Shown: positions 54,338-63,466 of the stretch, piece after piece | How the letters are laid out: every line of letters starts with the position of its first letter | Position numbering within the stretch: the stretch's first letter is position 1 | Source of the DNA: Microcystis aeruginosa NIES-4325 | Lineage (GTDB): Bacteria > Cyanobacteriota > Cyanobacteriia > Cyanobacteriales > Microcystaceae | Direction: 5' to 3' | Assembly (NCBI RefSeq): GCF_008974145.1 | Contig: NZ_BJKP01000012.1 | Coordinates: forward strand, 53,064 to 117,063 | DNA length: 64,000 bases | The notes under the pieces: model-generated | Seen by the model: the letters and a program-made list of their open reading frames with translations, nothing else | What the model was told of the DNA's origin: nothing | The model's database searches: none | Program-made: the position numbers and the translations under genes

Positions 54338-55255
54338 TTAACAGTTTACCTGGGCCCCTAGGGTATCTAAAGCCAAAATTTTGGCACTGGAGTTAATCCC
54401 CACTTCCTCCCAAGCATTTGTCATCTCTGTGGCTGTTTTTTGGGCATTGTCGGGGTTAGTTAAAGCCAATAGGCTCGGACCTGCGCCACTAATTACCATC
54501 CCGTAAGCACCCGCGTTAATGGCGGCTTTTTTCACCTTTTCGTAACCCGGGATCAAAGATTGCCGATAGGGTTGATGCAGTTTATCCTCTAGGGCAATTC
54601 TCAGCCAATCGCCGTTACCCGTCTCTAATCCCCGCAATAATAAACCCAAGCGGGAAATATTGAAAATAGCCTCCTGACGGCTAATTTTTTCCGGTAAAAC
54701 CGCCCTAGCTTTTTCCGTAGCCAGTTCAAAATCGGGAATCGCTAGGACGGGAATGAGATTTTTTTGCCAAAATACTTGACAAATAGCCCAATTTGTGCTA
54801 TCTCCTGCCGATAGCTGACAGTTGCCCCGCAAAGCTGGCACCACATTATCTGGATGGCCCTCCAAGGCGATCGCTAATGCTTCGATTTCCCCCATAGATA
54901 AGGGATTTCCGGCGCATTGATTGGCAGCCACTAACCCACCGATAATAGCAGTGGCAGAACTACCTAAACCTCTAGCCAGAGGAACCCCTAAACCGATCTC
55001 GATGGCGATCGGGGGCGGATTCTGTCCTATTTTTTGATAAACTTGCAAAAAAGAAGTGTAGATTAAATTATCAGCACCTTGGCTAACTTTAGCTGATTCA
55101 GTTCCCTTGACACTAATGCTGACAGGGTTAGCTGTCGTTGCCGGCAGCAGGGTAAAAGTAAACTGATTATATAGGGTTAAGGCCGCTCCGAGACAATCGA
55201 AGCCGGGCCCAATATTAGCAGTGGTAGCGGGAACTGTTACCGTAAAAGTTGACAT
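54338..55255 (-). CDS. thrB: Homoserine kinase
   Basis: This 305-residue GHMP kinase carries out the fourth step to threonine. Features are VPATTANIGPGFDCLG at the N-terminus, the ATP loop VPLARGLGSSATAIIGG near 93, and VISGAGPSLLALT (motif 3) near 255. All are complete. Its ATG begins 3 bases after the sodA stop codon (55258), so the two form a short unit although their roles differ. Confidence 0.93.
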   Translation of the reverse strand: MSTFTVTVPATTANIGPGFDCLGAALTLYNQFTFTLLPATTANPVSISVKGTESAKVSQGADNLIYTSFLQVYQKIGQNPPPIAIEIGLGVPLARGLGSSATAIIGGLVAANQCAGNPLSMGEIEALAIALEGHPDNVVPALRGNCQLSAGDSTNWAICQVFWQKNLIPVLAIPDFELATEKARAVLPEKISRQEAIFNISRLGLLLRGLETGNGDWLRIALEDKLHQPYRQSLIPGYEKVKKAAINAGAYGMVISGAGPSLLALTNPDNAQKTATEMTNAWEEVGINSSAKILALDTLGAQVNC

Positions 55256-55257
55256 GG

Positions 55258-55968
55258 TTAAGCTTTTGCCTGAAGATAGCGGCGATTTACCTCCTCCCAG
55301 TTAACCACATTCCACCACTGTTTTAAATACTCAGCCCGTTGATTACGATATTTTAAGTAATAGGCGTGTTCCCAGACATCATTGCCCATAATTGGCTGTA
55401 ATCCCATCATTAGGGGGCTATCTTGGTTAGGAGTGCTGATAATTTCCAGTTCTCCTGACTTATTTAAAACCAACCATGTCCAACCACTACCAAAAAGTTT
55501 AGTACCAGCTTGGTTGAAAGCGTTTTTAAATTCCTCGAAACTGCCAAATTTAGCGATTATTGCCGCCCCTATTTCTCCTTTTGGTTCGCCACCGCCATCG
55601 GGGGACATAATCTGCCAAAACATCGTATGATTAAGATCGCCGCCGCCATTATTGCGGATAGTGGTGCGAATATCGGCGGGTAAAGAATCAAGATTTTTAA
55701 TTAATTCTACTACTGTTTTTTTCTGCAATTCTGGATATTTTGCCACTGCCGTGTTGAGATTATTAACGTAGGCAGCATGGTGTTTATCATGATGAAATTG
55801 CATCGTTTCCTTATCAATATAAGGTTCTAGGGCATCATAGCTATAGGGTAGGGCAATGAGACTATATGGACCAGTAGCAGCAAAAGCGACAGGCTTCAAA
55901 CCAGCAAGAGTGGCTGTGCCAAGGGTAGCACCTAAAAGATAGATAAATTGACGGCGATCGAGAGACAT
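55258..55968 (-). CDS. sodA: Exported superoxide dismutase, Mn type
   Basis: This 236-residue SOD has an N-terminal Tat-like signal ([19 protein letters not shown], twin Arg) followed by AFA and then the mature domain. Metal ligands are [21 protein letters not shown] and [15 protein letters not shown]. The GGGDLNH Gly and the Gln in TPNQDSPL are typical of Mn rather than Fe SOD. It should act in the periplasm or thylakoid lumen against external superoxide. It is the leading gene of the unit with thrB, which must share its transcript. Confidence 0.85.
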   Translation of the reverse strand: MSLDRRQFIYLLGATLGTATLAGLKPVAFAATGPYSLIALPYSYDALEPYIDKETMQFHHDKHHAAYVNNLNTAVAKYPELQKKTVVELIKNLDSLPADIRTTIRNNGGGDLNHTMFWQIMSPDGGGEPKGEIGAAIIAKFGSFEEFKNAFNQAGTKLFGSGWTWLVLNKSGELEIISTPNQDSPLMMGLQPIMGNDVWEHAYYLKYRNQRAEYLKQWWNVVNWEEVNRRYLQAKA

Positions 55969-56154
55969 ATTCTCAGAGCAGATGTTCCGATTATTAATTA
56001 TCCTATCGATCGGTGCCTTGGCAGAGAAAAGTTTTAATTTTTACCTGTCCGCTATAAGATGTCAAATTTTTTGAGTAATTGCCGGGGAATTTAAAAAAAT
56101 TTGTTTACCTAAAATTAAGAGTTAAATTTGGAAGGTTTCTAGAGCGCGTTTTTT

Positions 56155-56190
56155 CTCAAGTGGAGATGGAAAAAATCCCATCCCCACACT
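56155..56190 (-). terminator. Terminator-like hairpin of the third PEP-CTERM gene
   Basis: Minus-strand AAGTGTGGGGATGG pairs imperfectly with CCATCTCCACTT around GATTTTTT at about 56159-56188, just after the gene's stop codon. The T run is in the loop, so it is a weak terminator candidate. Confidence 0.4.
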
Positions 56191-56197
56191 TGTCAAT

Positions 56198-56904
56198 TTA
56201 TCGTTTTTGTTTGAATTGAGAACCGATGCCCAAAAGTCCTAAACCTAATAATCCTAAAATTGCCGAAGGTTCGGGAACCTGTTGGCCGGTCAGACTAAAG
56301 GCAAAATCCGTTCCAAGTTGAATGCGGCTCCCGAAAAAGTCTACATAAGAAACACCATCGCCCTGACTGCTGGTGTACCATCCCCACTGGGGCGGAAAAC
56401 CAAGACTAGGAACAATGGCCAGCCAATAGGTTGCACCCGCTTGGGCGAGGAAAGTATTGGTCAAGTTCGCACTATAGCTATAGGTGGGAGTGCCATTGTT
56501 GTCTGTGCCGATAAAAGTTTCCCCCGCATTCCCCGTTATCGTTTCCGAGAAAAGCAAAGAACCCGGCTGACCAGCGTTATTACCGAAAATAGAGAGGGCA
56601 AAGGAGGAGATGGCTGCAGGACTACCACTAAAATAACCCCCCACCCAGTCAACACCATCAACTAAATTGTCACTGGAGAAACTAAAGTTGTCGTAAACAG
56701 TGGCAAAATTACCTAAACCGAAAAAATTAGTATCATTTTGGGATGCGAACGGGGCGCCAGCGGGGAAGTTAGCAGCTTGGCTAAAGATAACACTAGCTTG
56801 GGCGGCTTGGAAAGGGGTTAGGATGGCTAGAGTTGCCCCCGCTACCAATAAGCAATGCTTACCCCCCCCGCATTTTTGATAATTTTTGTTAATGTTTTGG
56901 TCAT
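56198..56904 (-). CDS. PEP-CTERM protein, leader frame broken at a poly-G tract
   Basis: The body (from about 56848 down) reads through a signal-peptide core (LVAGATLAILTPFQAAQAS), a domain that may be a choice-of-anchor type, and a PEP-CTERM tail VPEPSAILGLLGLGLLGI then GSQFKQKR. The natural start appears to be ATG 56904 (MTKTLTKIIKNAGGG), but the tract between has eight G (56862-56869, minus strand), one short of the nine needed for an open frame into LVAGATL. So the gene is off by one base here. Either a sequencing error, a disabled gene or a phase-variable switch would explain it. The middle domain matches neither other PEP-CTERM gene. Confidence 0.75.
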
Positions 56905-57090
56905 GGAAAACTCTTCCTTGGTAAGTTTCCTTCGATTATATAATTGTATTTTTCAAAAGACTGGTATTGCCTGCTACCAATAAGCAATGGTTACCCCCCC
57001 CCCGCATTTTTGATAATTTTTGTTAATGTTTTGGCCATGGAAACCTCTTCTTTGGTAGGGTTTCTTCAATTGTATAATTGTGTTTGCCTC
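56841..57090 (-). repeat. Tandem duplication of the PEP-CTERM leader with G8 and G10 tracts
   Basis: Copy 1 (56841-56972) and copy 2 (56973 to about 57090) are about 125-132 bp direct repeats that each include the ATG, the poly-G tract and upstream AT-rich DNA. The tract is G8 in copy 1 (56862-56869) and G10 in copy 2 (56994-57003). Copy 2 has ATG at 57038 followed by an early stop (TAA straight after the tract). Confidence 0.85.
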
Positions 57091-57199
57091 TCTTGGATAT
57101 TGGCTGAAAAATGTTCACAATGTCACATTATGGGCGCAAGCGTTGCGCCCCCACATTGCACAATGACCTAAAATACTTTTTAAACCAGCCTTTATTTTA

Positions 57200-57874
57200 T
57201 TACCATAAACGATAAAAACTTTTCAACAAATGCGGCGAAATTTTTAGATAATAACCAATAATAACTAATTGATTAACTAAGGTGGTTTTGCCAACTCCTA
57301 ATTTTTGCCAACGTCTTGCCGAGGTAATCACCGCAGCAGCAACTATGGCTATTTTACCCCTTTTTTTCAATCTTTGTATTAATTCAAAATCTTCCATAAT
57401 TGGCAACTCAGGAAAACCGCCTAAATCGGCTAATATTGAGGCTTTTAAAAATATTCCTTGATCTCCGTAGGGAAAGGAAAGCCAGCGAGAACGCCAATTA
57501 ACTAATTTTTCCACTAAACGCAGGGGTTTTTCCTCTCCATCAATTTTTAATTCAAAGGCCCCCGCTACTATCCCAGATTGGGATAAAGTATTGATAATTT
57601 GTTCTTGAAATTCATGGGGAAGTAAAGTATCTCCGTGCAGAAATAACAAAATATCTCCTTTCGCTATTTTGGCTCCTAAATTCATCTGAAATGCACGACC
57701 TTTACTAGAAGAAATAATTACTTTCGCTCCCAATTGTTCGGCTATTTCTCTGGTTTTATCGGTACTTCCTCCATCGACAACAATAATTTCTACTCCTGCG
57801 CCTATTTGTTTTAATGTTGCTGCAATCCTTGACTCTTCGTTCAGGGTCGGAATGATAATACTAAGATAATTCAT
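57200..57874 (-). CDS. Glycosyltransferase family 2, TIGR04283 type
   Basis: This 224-residue GT-A glycosyltransferase has SIIIPTLNEESRIAATL at the N-terminus, VEIIVVDGGSTDKTREIA, ILLFLHGDTLLP (metal-binding acidic motif), and PIMEDFELIQRLKKRG near 155. This matches the TIGR04283 group, often called rSAM/selenodomain-associated transferase 2. A short C-terminal hydrophobic segment (LVNQLVIIGYYL) may contact the membrane. The product is unknown. No selenium-related genes adjoin. Confidence 0.85.
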   Translation of the reverse strand: MNYLSIIIPTLNEESRIAATLKQIGAGVEIIVVDGGSTDKTREIAEQLGAKVIISSSKGRAFQMNLGAKIAKGDILLFLHGDTLLPHEFQEQIINTLSQSGIVAGAFELKIDGEEKPLRLVEKLVNWRSRWLSFPYGDQGIFLKASILADLGGFPELPIMEDFELIQRLKKRGKIAIVAAAVITSARRWQKLGVGKTTLVNQLVIIGYYLKISPHLLKSFYRLW

Positions 57875-58406
57875 CAGGTTTTGTGGACGGAGGATTTGGG
57901 GGGACTACCATCGGGTAATTTTACGGGGGGGGGATTGGTGATAACTGTTTTTCTGGTAGAAAAGTTAGACATTGCTGCCAGTTCTCCAGAGTGGCTAAGG
58001 CTGTAGTCAAAAGTCGATACCAAATTAGGTTATTTTTAACGAAACTCTGTTCTAAGATAGGTGGGACAATGCCAAATGGCAATATTGCATCACTGCTGGG
58101 GCTGATTGATACCTCATTCGGGGTACGATAGTCAAGGCTTTTCGAGGACGATTGTTAATTATAGCGTTTCCTAAGCTAGTGAGGTACACCTATTTTTCTT
58201 CCCTTTTGCCTATTGCCGTTCGGCAAAAGCTCACGGCCGAAGCCTATTGCCTATTGCCTCGTCTCAACAAGCAATTTAAATGCTTAACAGCTTATCAACC
58301 TTTAACTGATCTTCTCTGCTGACAAATATCTTTTTTTGGCCAGTGCAATGCTCACTTCCAGTAGTCTTGATCGAGTAGAATCGAGTAATTTAAACTATTA
58401 ACAAGG
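57875..58406. other. Intergenic region with repeat C
   Basis: A TATAGCGTTTC element end lies at 58162, and dispersed repeat C at 58200-58305. The natA promoter should lie within 58320-58406; ATAATTAACAAGG precedes the start. No other gene is seen. Confidence 0.5.
58200..58305 (+). repeat. Dispersed repeat C with palindromic insert
   Basis: TATTGCC words flank a 28-bp palindromic insert (58217-58244: CGTTCGGC then AAAAGCTCACG then GCCGAAGCC). It is followed by CTCGTCTCAACAAGCAATTT and AACAGCTTATC, as in repeat A. The left half of A is not present. Confidence 0.78.
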
Positions 58407-59174
58407 ATGCAAGCAAATTTATTAGAAGTGCGGGAGGCAACCCGTCGATTTGGGGGATTAGTCGCTGTCGATGGAGTCTCCTTTCAGGTACAAAAAAGCG
58501 AGATATTTGGCTTAATTGGACCCAATGGGGCGGGAAAAACGACCTTATTTAATCTGATCACTGGTTTAATCCCCCTATCGAGTGGTGATTTAATTTATCA
58601 AGGCAACAGTCTGGCGAAATTCGCCCCTCACCAGATCGCTCAGGCAGGAATTGCCCGTACCTTCCAGAATTTGCGCTTATTTGGGGAATTAACAGCCCTA
58701 GAAAATGTGGCGATCGCTGGTCATTTTCACAATAGATCCAATCTTTGGACAGGAATTTTGGGTTTACCAGTTTCGAGAAGGGAGGAGGAAAAAACCTATA
58801 AAAGAGCGGGGGAATTATTAGATTTAGTCGGATTAACCGACCAAAGTAATCGAAAAGCTTGTAATTTAGCTTATGGTGATCAAAGACGTTTGGAAATTGC
58901 CCGCGCTTTAGCTTTGCAACCTCAGTTATTACTCCTCGATGAACCGGCAGCCGGGATGAATCCTAGCGAAAAGGGGTCATTAAGTCAGCTAATTCGACAA
59001 ATACGCGATAATTTAGCTTTAACCGTCCTGTTAATCGAACATCATGTGCCTTTAGTGATGGGATTATGCGATCGTATAGCAGTATTAGATTTCGGTAAAT
59101 TAATCGCCTTGGGAGAGCCAGCTACAGTCAGGGAGAATCCTGCGGTGATTGAAGCTTATTTAGGGGATGAATAA
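58407..59174 (+). CDS. LivG-type ABC ATPase (NatA-like, neutral amino acid uptake)
   Basis: This 255-residue ATPase shows Walker A GPNGAGKTTLFNL, the LivG-type signature NLAYGDQRRLEIARAL, Walker B LLLLDEPAAGMNP and switch LLIEHHVPLVMGLCDR. It is the LivG partner class and corresponds to NatA of the cyanobacterial N-I neutral amino acid transporter. The LivF/NatE-type ATPase is at 25332. As known in Synechocystis, the Nat genes are scattered. Permeases and binding protein are not in the window. Confidence 0.87.
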   Translation: MQANLLEVREATRRFGGLVAVDGVSFQVQKSEIFGLIGPNGAGKTTLFNLITGLIPLSSGDLIYQGNSLAKFAPHQIAQAGIARTFQNLRLFGELTALENVAIAGHFHNRSNLWTGILGLPVSRREEEKTYKRAGELLDLVGLTDQSNRKACNLAYGDQRRLEIARALALQPQLLLLDEPAAGMNPSEKGSLSQLIRQIRDNLALTVLLIEHHVPLVMGLCDRIAVLDFGKLIALGEPATVRENPAVIEAYLGDE

Positions 59175-59636
59175 GGATTTTAGATAATTGCTATTCGGGT
59201 TAATAGGAGATAATAATGATTATCGAATTACCAGAGATAGTTAGAAAAAGAGTTAAAAGTATAGACCTCTGGTAAAAATCAAAAATTGTTGTTAGGGTTA
59301 GGAGTCAGTAGCCAGTAGTCAGTAGTCAGGATAATTAAGAATGAATAATAATTAATTAAATGGTATCTTGAACATATTTTCGGCAATTTAATCCTTATTT
59401 TTGCCGTTTTTGAACCCTCGAAAATTAATTATGCAAGAGGTTTAATCAAGGATGTTAACCTTTAAATCTGAGTTAAAACTCTACACTTGCTTCCACTTAA
59501 ATGAGGCTGATTTTGTTCTGTGTTAGAGTGATATTTGCGTAAGCTCTGCTCTCATTCTAGCAGATATCGTGTCAATGTGCTACTATTTAACAGTAAAGCC
59601 AACCTAAAACGGCGGGGTTTCAGACCAAATTTTTCC
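59175..59636. other. Intergenic region with a tiny ORF and repeats
   Basis: A 19-codon frame (59216-59275) follows AGGAGA. GTCAGTAGCCAGTAGTCAGT words lie at about 59307-59330. CGTTTTTGAACCCTCGAAAA then TTAATTATGC near 59405-59435 is the inverse of a copy near 29230-29265. No larger gene is seen. Confidence 0.5.
59216..59275 (+). CDS. Possible 19-residue peptide or gene remnant
   Basis: ATG at 59216 is preceded by AGGAGA at 59205-59210 and reads MIIELPEIVRKRVKSIDLW before TAA. The sequence has the look of the beginning of a small antitoxin or regulatory protein (MIIELPE...), but nothing follows. It may be a relic. Low support. Confidence 0.2.
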   Translation: MIIELPEIVRKRVKSIDLW

Positions 59637-59981
59637 ATGATTCCTTTAACTCTTAATCTCTTGCAAGGTTCCGTTACTTTTCGTTTCAGTCCCAGTGCTG
59701 CCCTAGATTTGCAAAGGGAAATTAATATTTTACTTGATCGCCTGAAAGCGATCGCCAGTAATGCCTCTAGTGGGGGTAAACCCCAACCCCAAAAACCGCT
59801 GGAATATCAGCACACTGGTGATGTGTTTCTGGAAGTGTTTTGTAATCCCAATATTTATCCGAGTCCTTTTTCTGCTAAAGTTTTGTTAACGGTTCGCGAT
59901 GATCGCCTGCGCTTAACCACAGAAGCAGAATTAACCCGTGTGATCGAAGATTTAGAGCGTTATCTCGACCAAAATAGTTAG
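59637..59981 (+). CDS. Conserved cyanobacterial protein of unknown function
   Basis: The 114-residue protein starts at the ATG 59637; the longer frame from 59535 would add an unlikely basic extension. It has a predicted beta strand (LNLLQGSVTFRFS), a helix (ALDLQREINILLDRLKAIASN), a Gly/Pro linker (GGKPQPQKP), then DVFLEVFCNPN and AKVLLTVRDDRLRLTTEAEL, ending VIEDLERYLDQNS. No family motif is known to me. It stands 78 bases upstream of the Bax1-like nuclease in the same direction and may be co-transcribed. Confidence 0.55.
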   Translation: MIPLTLNLLQGSVTFRFSPSAALDLQREINILLDRLKAIASNASSGGKPQPQKPLEYQHTGDVFLEVFCNPNIYPSPFSAKVLLTVRDDRLRLTTEAELTRVIEDLERYLDQNS

Positions 59982-60059
59982 AATCGGGGGATTTTTTCGG
60001 TTTCGACCTTTCCTTGTCGTCCCACCTTTCCCCGTCTGATTATTCTTCTCTAGCTTGCC

Positions 60060-61277
60060 ATGTTGCCGACCGATTTATTGATTTCCCGTCAAAATGGCGA
60101 GACAATTATTCCCAAACGCTTACCGATCGCTCCTGATTATCTGGCGATCGCTAAAGAACAAATCACCTGTTTTCAGGAAAGTATCGGTGAAACTAAGGGA
60201 GAATTAAGCCAAAAACTCCTAATCTTGGAGGGAGACAGTCCCGATTATAAAATTAAACGGGGATTTGCTCACCTATTAACCAATCATTTTGCCACCTTTG
60301 AGATTATTAGTCCCTTAGAGCCGCAGGAATTAAGAAAAAGAGTTTTTGAACAAGCGGCTAACTTTGTTCCTATTCCCCAAAATCGATCGCTAATTCTAGA
60401 GAAAATTGCCCAGCAACTCAGCCAAGAATTAAATCAAGAAATTTTTCCAGTAGCTCTAGAAAAAGGACTCTATGCTGATTTAGCAGAAAATAAAATTCTC
60501 ACTCAATTTGATGCTCCCACCCCCGAAAAATTAATTCATCGTTTTAACCTCTCACAAATTCAAGGTATTTTTTATCGAGCCAGTTATTTAATTATCAACG
60601 TCCACCGCAACGATCCCGGTGAATATAAATATCTCTTTCGCTATCTAAAACTATTTCGTTTAATGACTTATATCGAAGGGGATGCTGACACGGGATTTAC
60701 TATTACTATCGATGGTCCCACCAGTTTATTTAAAGCTAACAGTCGTTATGGCATTGAAATCGCTAAATTAATTCCTGCCTTACTCCATGTTACTCACTGG
60801 AATCTGAAGGCACAATTACAGTACAAAGATTCCTATACGGGAACTATTAAAAAACAACAGTTTAATTTAGAGGATAACTGTGGTCTGGTGTCCCACTATT
60901 CTCCAGGTAAACCCTACGATAGTATGTTAGAGGAATCTTTCGCTAAACGTTGGTTACAGTTAAAAACTGAATGGCAGTTAGAAAGGGAAGTGGATTTAGT
61001 GCCTTTACCTGGAGGAGTGATGATTCCCGATTTCCGTTTAGTGCATCCCGATGGTCGCGTTTTTCTCCTCGAAATTGTTGGTTATTGGCGACCAGAATAC
61101 CTACAAAAGAAATTCTTACAGGTCAAATCAGCCCAAGCAAACAATCTAATTTTAGCCGTATCGGAACGGTTAAATCTAGAAAAAGCTGGAGTTAAATTTC
61201 AAAACCTACCCGCTCAGGTTATCTGGTTTAAAGATAAATTATCACCCCAAGCAGTGTTAGAAGTTTTAAAGGGTTAA
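60060..61277 (+). CDS. DUF790/Bax1-like nuclease
   Basis: This 405-residue protein matches the DUF790 family, known in archaea as Bax1, an endonuclease partner of the XPB helicase. The N-terminal half resembles an NTD-like domain (YKIKRGFAHLLTN, EPQELRKRVFEQA). The C-terminal part carries a PD-(D/E)XK-like core: MIPDFRLVHPDGRVFLLEIVGYWRPEYLQKKF with PD and LEI-x-GYW. The XPB-type helicase that usually pairs with it does not adjoin in this window. It may act in nucleotide excision or another repair process. Start ATG 60060 has only a weak RBS. Confidence 0.75.
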   Translation: MLPTDLLISRQNGETIIPKRLPIAPDYLAIAKEQITCFQESIGETKGELSQKLLILEGDSPDYKIKRGFAHLLTNHFATFEIISPLEPQELRKRVFEQAANFVPIPQNRSLILEKIAQQLSQELNQEIFPVALEKGLYADLAENKILTQFDAPTPEKLIHRFNLSQIQGIFYRASYLIINVHRNDPGEYKYLFRYLKLFRLMTYIEGDADTGFTITIDGPTSLFKANSRYGIEIAKLIPALLHVTHWNLKAQLQYKDSYTGTIKKQQFNLEDNCGLVSHYSPGKPYDSMLEESFAKRWLQLKTEWQLEREVDLVPLPGGVMIPDFRLVHPDGRVFLLEIVGYWRPEYLQKKFLQVKSAQANNLILAVSERLNLEKAGVKFQNLPAQVIWFKDKLSPQAVLEVLKG

Positions 61278-61286
61278 GAAGCTAAA

Positions 61287-61316
61287 AGCGGGAGTATAGT
61301 TTCATACTCCCGCTTC
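61287..61316. terminator. Bidirectional terminator-like hairpin
   Basis: AAGCGGGAGTAT (61287-61298) pairs perfectly with ATACTCCCGCTT (61305-61316). It lies between the convergent nuclease and Hsp20 genes and could serve both. Flanking T tracts are weak. Confidence 0.7.
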
Positions 61317-61371
61317 GGTTTAATCACACTAGGTTAACCATTTCGCTCAAGACCAGACAGTGATTGCTACA

Positions 61372-61833
61372 CTATTGAGCAATGGCTGGATTGATGGACA
61401 CTTTCACCACTTTATTTTTTTCTTCTTCCGCTTTCGGGAGGGTGAGATTGAGAATACCATCTTTGTATTCAGCAGTCACGTTAGTGTTATCAACCTGAAC
61501 CGGTAGAGGAATAACCCGATGGAATTTACCATAACGGAATTCAGTGCGGGTAAATCCTTCTTCTTCGGTTTTAATTTCCGATTTTCTTTCACCATTAATG
61601 GTCAGACTATCGGCTGTTACTTCCACGTTGAGGTCTTTGGCTTCCATACCAGGTATTTCCAGTTTAAGCTGAACTGCCTCTGGCGTTTCGGTCATTTCCG
61701 CCGCTGGGATGAAGGATAACCCCATTTTTTCGCCATCGCCCACATCAGTCGGCACAAGACGGTCAAACAAGCGATTCATTTCTTTCTGTAGGCTTTCTAC
61801 TTCTCTGAAAGGTTCCCAACGTATAAGTGCCAT
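61372..61833 (-). CDS. Small heat shock protein Hsp20
   Basis: This 153-residue alpha-crystallin-domain chaperone begins MALIRWEPFREVESLQKEMN, with FDRLVP, the crystallin domain (residues about 45-140: LSFIPAAEMTETPEAVQLKL, RTEFRYGKFHRVIPLP) and the terminal VVKVSINPA that carries the assembly motif region. I start at 61833 because GGAGGTGACTTAT precedes that ATG at good spacing. It binds unfolding proteins under heat or membrane stress. No CIRCE inverted repeat is seen in the short upstream sequence. Confidence 0.92.
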   Translation of the reverse strand: MALIRWEPFREVESLQKEMNRLFDRLVPTDVGDGEKMGLSFIPAAEMTETPEAVQLKLEIPGMEAKDLNVEVTADSLTINGERKSEIKTEEEGFTRTEFRYGKFHRVIPLPVQVDNTNVTAEYKDGILNLTLPKAEEEKNKVVKVSINPAIAQ

Positions 61834-62092
61834 ATAAGTCACCTCCGAAGTTTTCTTAACGCTAGAGATGTTGGTTTATCTCTACACCTTTAGGATAGAC
61901 AAAAGACTCTCTGACTGGGGTAGGGTTTTCGGTATTGAGTTTTTCCAGATTTCCGTACTATCTCCTATACTAGAGCTAGGTGAAAAGGTTTTTAGCGGGG
62001 AAGTGGGAAGTGGGGAGGAGGGAGCAGGGAGATGGGGAATTATAACTGATAACTGACTCCACCTACAAACTTATTCAGCAAACTCTAATTAT

Positions 62093-63466
62093 CTACTGAT
62101 GAATAATTAAACTTTCTAAACTGGTTTGTAAATCTTGGGTTAATTGGGCTACGGCCGAGCGTCGATCGCTTTTATAATCAGCATAGCGATCAGATACGGA
62201 AATAGGGTTACCAATAGTTATTATAGCTTTTTGTTGACCAATTTGGGGACGAAAAAAGGGATTACCTCCCTTAATTCTTGTCACTAAATCCCAGAGCAAT
62301 AAAATTGTCTCGGCAAATCTTTCTACGGTGGGTTTTTCCTTGACATAATAACCAGTTACTGACACGAAACTTTCGACAATTCTCATGTGCCACATTTTTA
62401 AATTAGCTTCATCGGCCAGGCGATCAGCTAATCCTAATTCAAGGTTAGAAATAGAATGAGTTGGTTTTAATTCTTCCCGATAAATGCGTTCCCATCCTGC
62501 TTGTTCCAAGCGACGACAGCGATCGATAACATTACCATTAGGAGAAATATTAAAATACTTTTCTACGGTTTGTAGGGCTACATCTAATAAATTGGCTAAA
62601 CGTTTGGCTAGGGTTTCGTTTGGATCATCACCATTGGCAGGCACTACTGGCAAAGATTGATAGTAGAAATCTCGATAAAAATCCTCCATTAAGGATAATA
62701 ATCTTTCTCCTAACCGAAAAAGACGCTCGTATAAAACCTTTTCTCCTAGGGATAAATTCTGGATTGGTTCTAAACCGCTATCGGTTTCTAAATTAGTTAA
62801 AATTTGCTCGATTTCTTGCCACACTGGAGTCATATAAAAATACTGAATACCAATAGGCAAAATAATTACTTCCTGCTGTTGTTTAGATTTTCTGACATCA
62901 TCCACACCCCAAAAAGCCAATTGAGAAATACCCGGTTCAATAGCACTAACAAGCTCATTATGTCCGTTAGTTGCCCCTTCTGGAGCAGCGGCTAAAGGAT
63001 AATCTCCTTCTAATAATAAACGACGAGCCGATCGCAATCCGATTAAATCAGCTTTTCCCCGTTGAATTGGTGTGCCACCCAACTTAGAATATAACCATCC
63101 TACCCTTTCTCCAGCCCATAAAGGAATCCCTCGATCGTACATAAAATGAGCGTGAATTGGATTGTTTAATTTTATTCCTAACTCTTGGGCTTTTTTGGGT
63201 ACTAATTTCCACAAAAGATAGGCCATACAGTAGGGATCGTTAATACTGGGATGACGAAAAGCGAGCAGTAAACGGACTTTTTTCTCTTGACTTTTTTGAT
63301 AAAATGTGATTAAAGTTTCTAGATTTGCGGCGGAAATTTCTCTTAAGTTGGTTTTAGTTTGTAACCAGAGAGGTAAAAAGATTTGACATCCCTTTAAAAG
63401 CAAGGGATTAAGGTCAGGGGGGATAAATTCTAGAGGAGGTTGTGCGCCCAAAGATAGATTAGACAT
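62093..63466 (-). CDS. PlsC-like acyltransferase family protein
   Basis: The 457-residue protein has an acyltransferase core: FRHPSINDPY holds the HX4D active site near residue 70, AHFMYDRGIPLWAGERVGWL and LLLEGDYPLAAAPEGATNGH carry the substrate-binding Glu-Gly motif. The C-terminal 200 residues are an all-helical extension (VEKYFNISPNGNVIDRCRRL) of unknown role. It is larger than standard 1-acylglycerol-3-phosphate acyltransferase. The substrate (glycerolipid or other) is not known. It is preceded on its 5' side by a TCAGTTATCAG string. Confidence 0.78.
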   Translation of the reverse strand: MSNLSLGAQPPLEFIPPDLNPLLLKGCQIFLPLWLQTKTNLREISAANLETLITFYQKSQEKKVRLLLAFRHPSINDPYCMAYLLWKLVPKKAQELGIKLNNPIHAHFMYDRGIPLWAGERVGWLYSKLGGTPIQRGKADLIGLRSARRLLLEGDYPLAAAPEGATNGHNELVSAIEPGISQLAFWGVDDVRKSKQQQEVIILPIGIQYFYMTPVWQEIEQILTNLETDSGLEPIQNLSLGEKVLYERLFRLGERLLSLMEDFYRDFYYQSLPVVPANGDDPNETLAKRLANLLDVALQTVEKYFNISPNGNVIDRCRRLEQAGWERIYREELKPTHSISNLELGLADRLADEANLKMWHMRIVESFVSVTGYYVKEKPTVERFAETILLLWDLVTRIKGGNPFFRPQIGQQKAIITIGNPISVSDRYADYKSDRRSAVAQLTQDLQTSLESLIIHQ

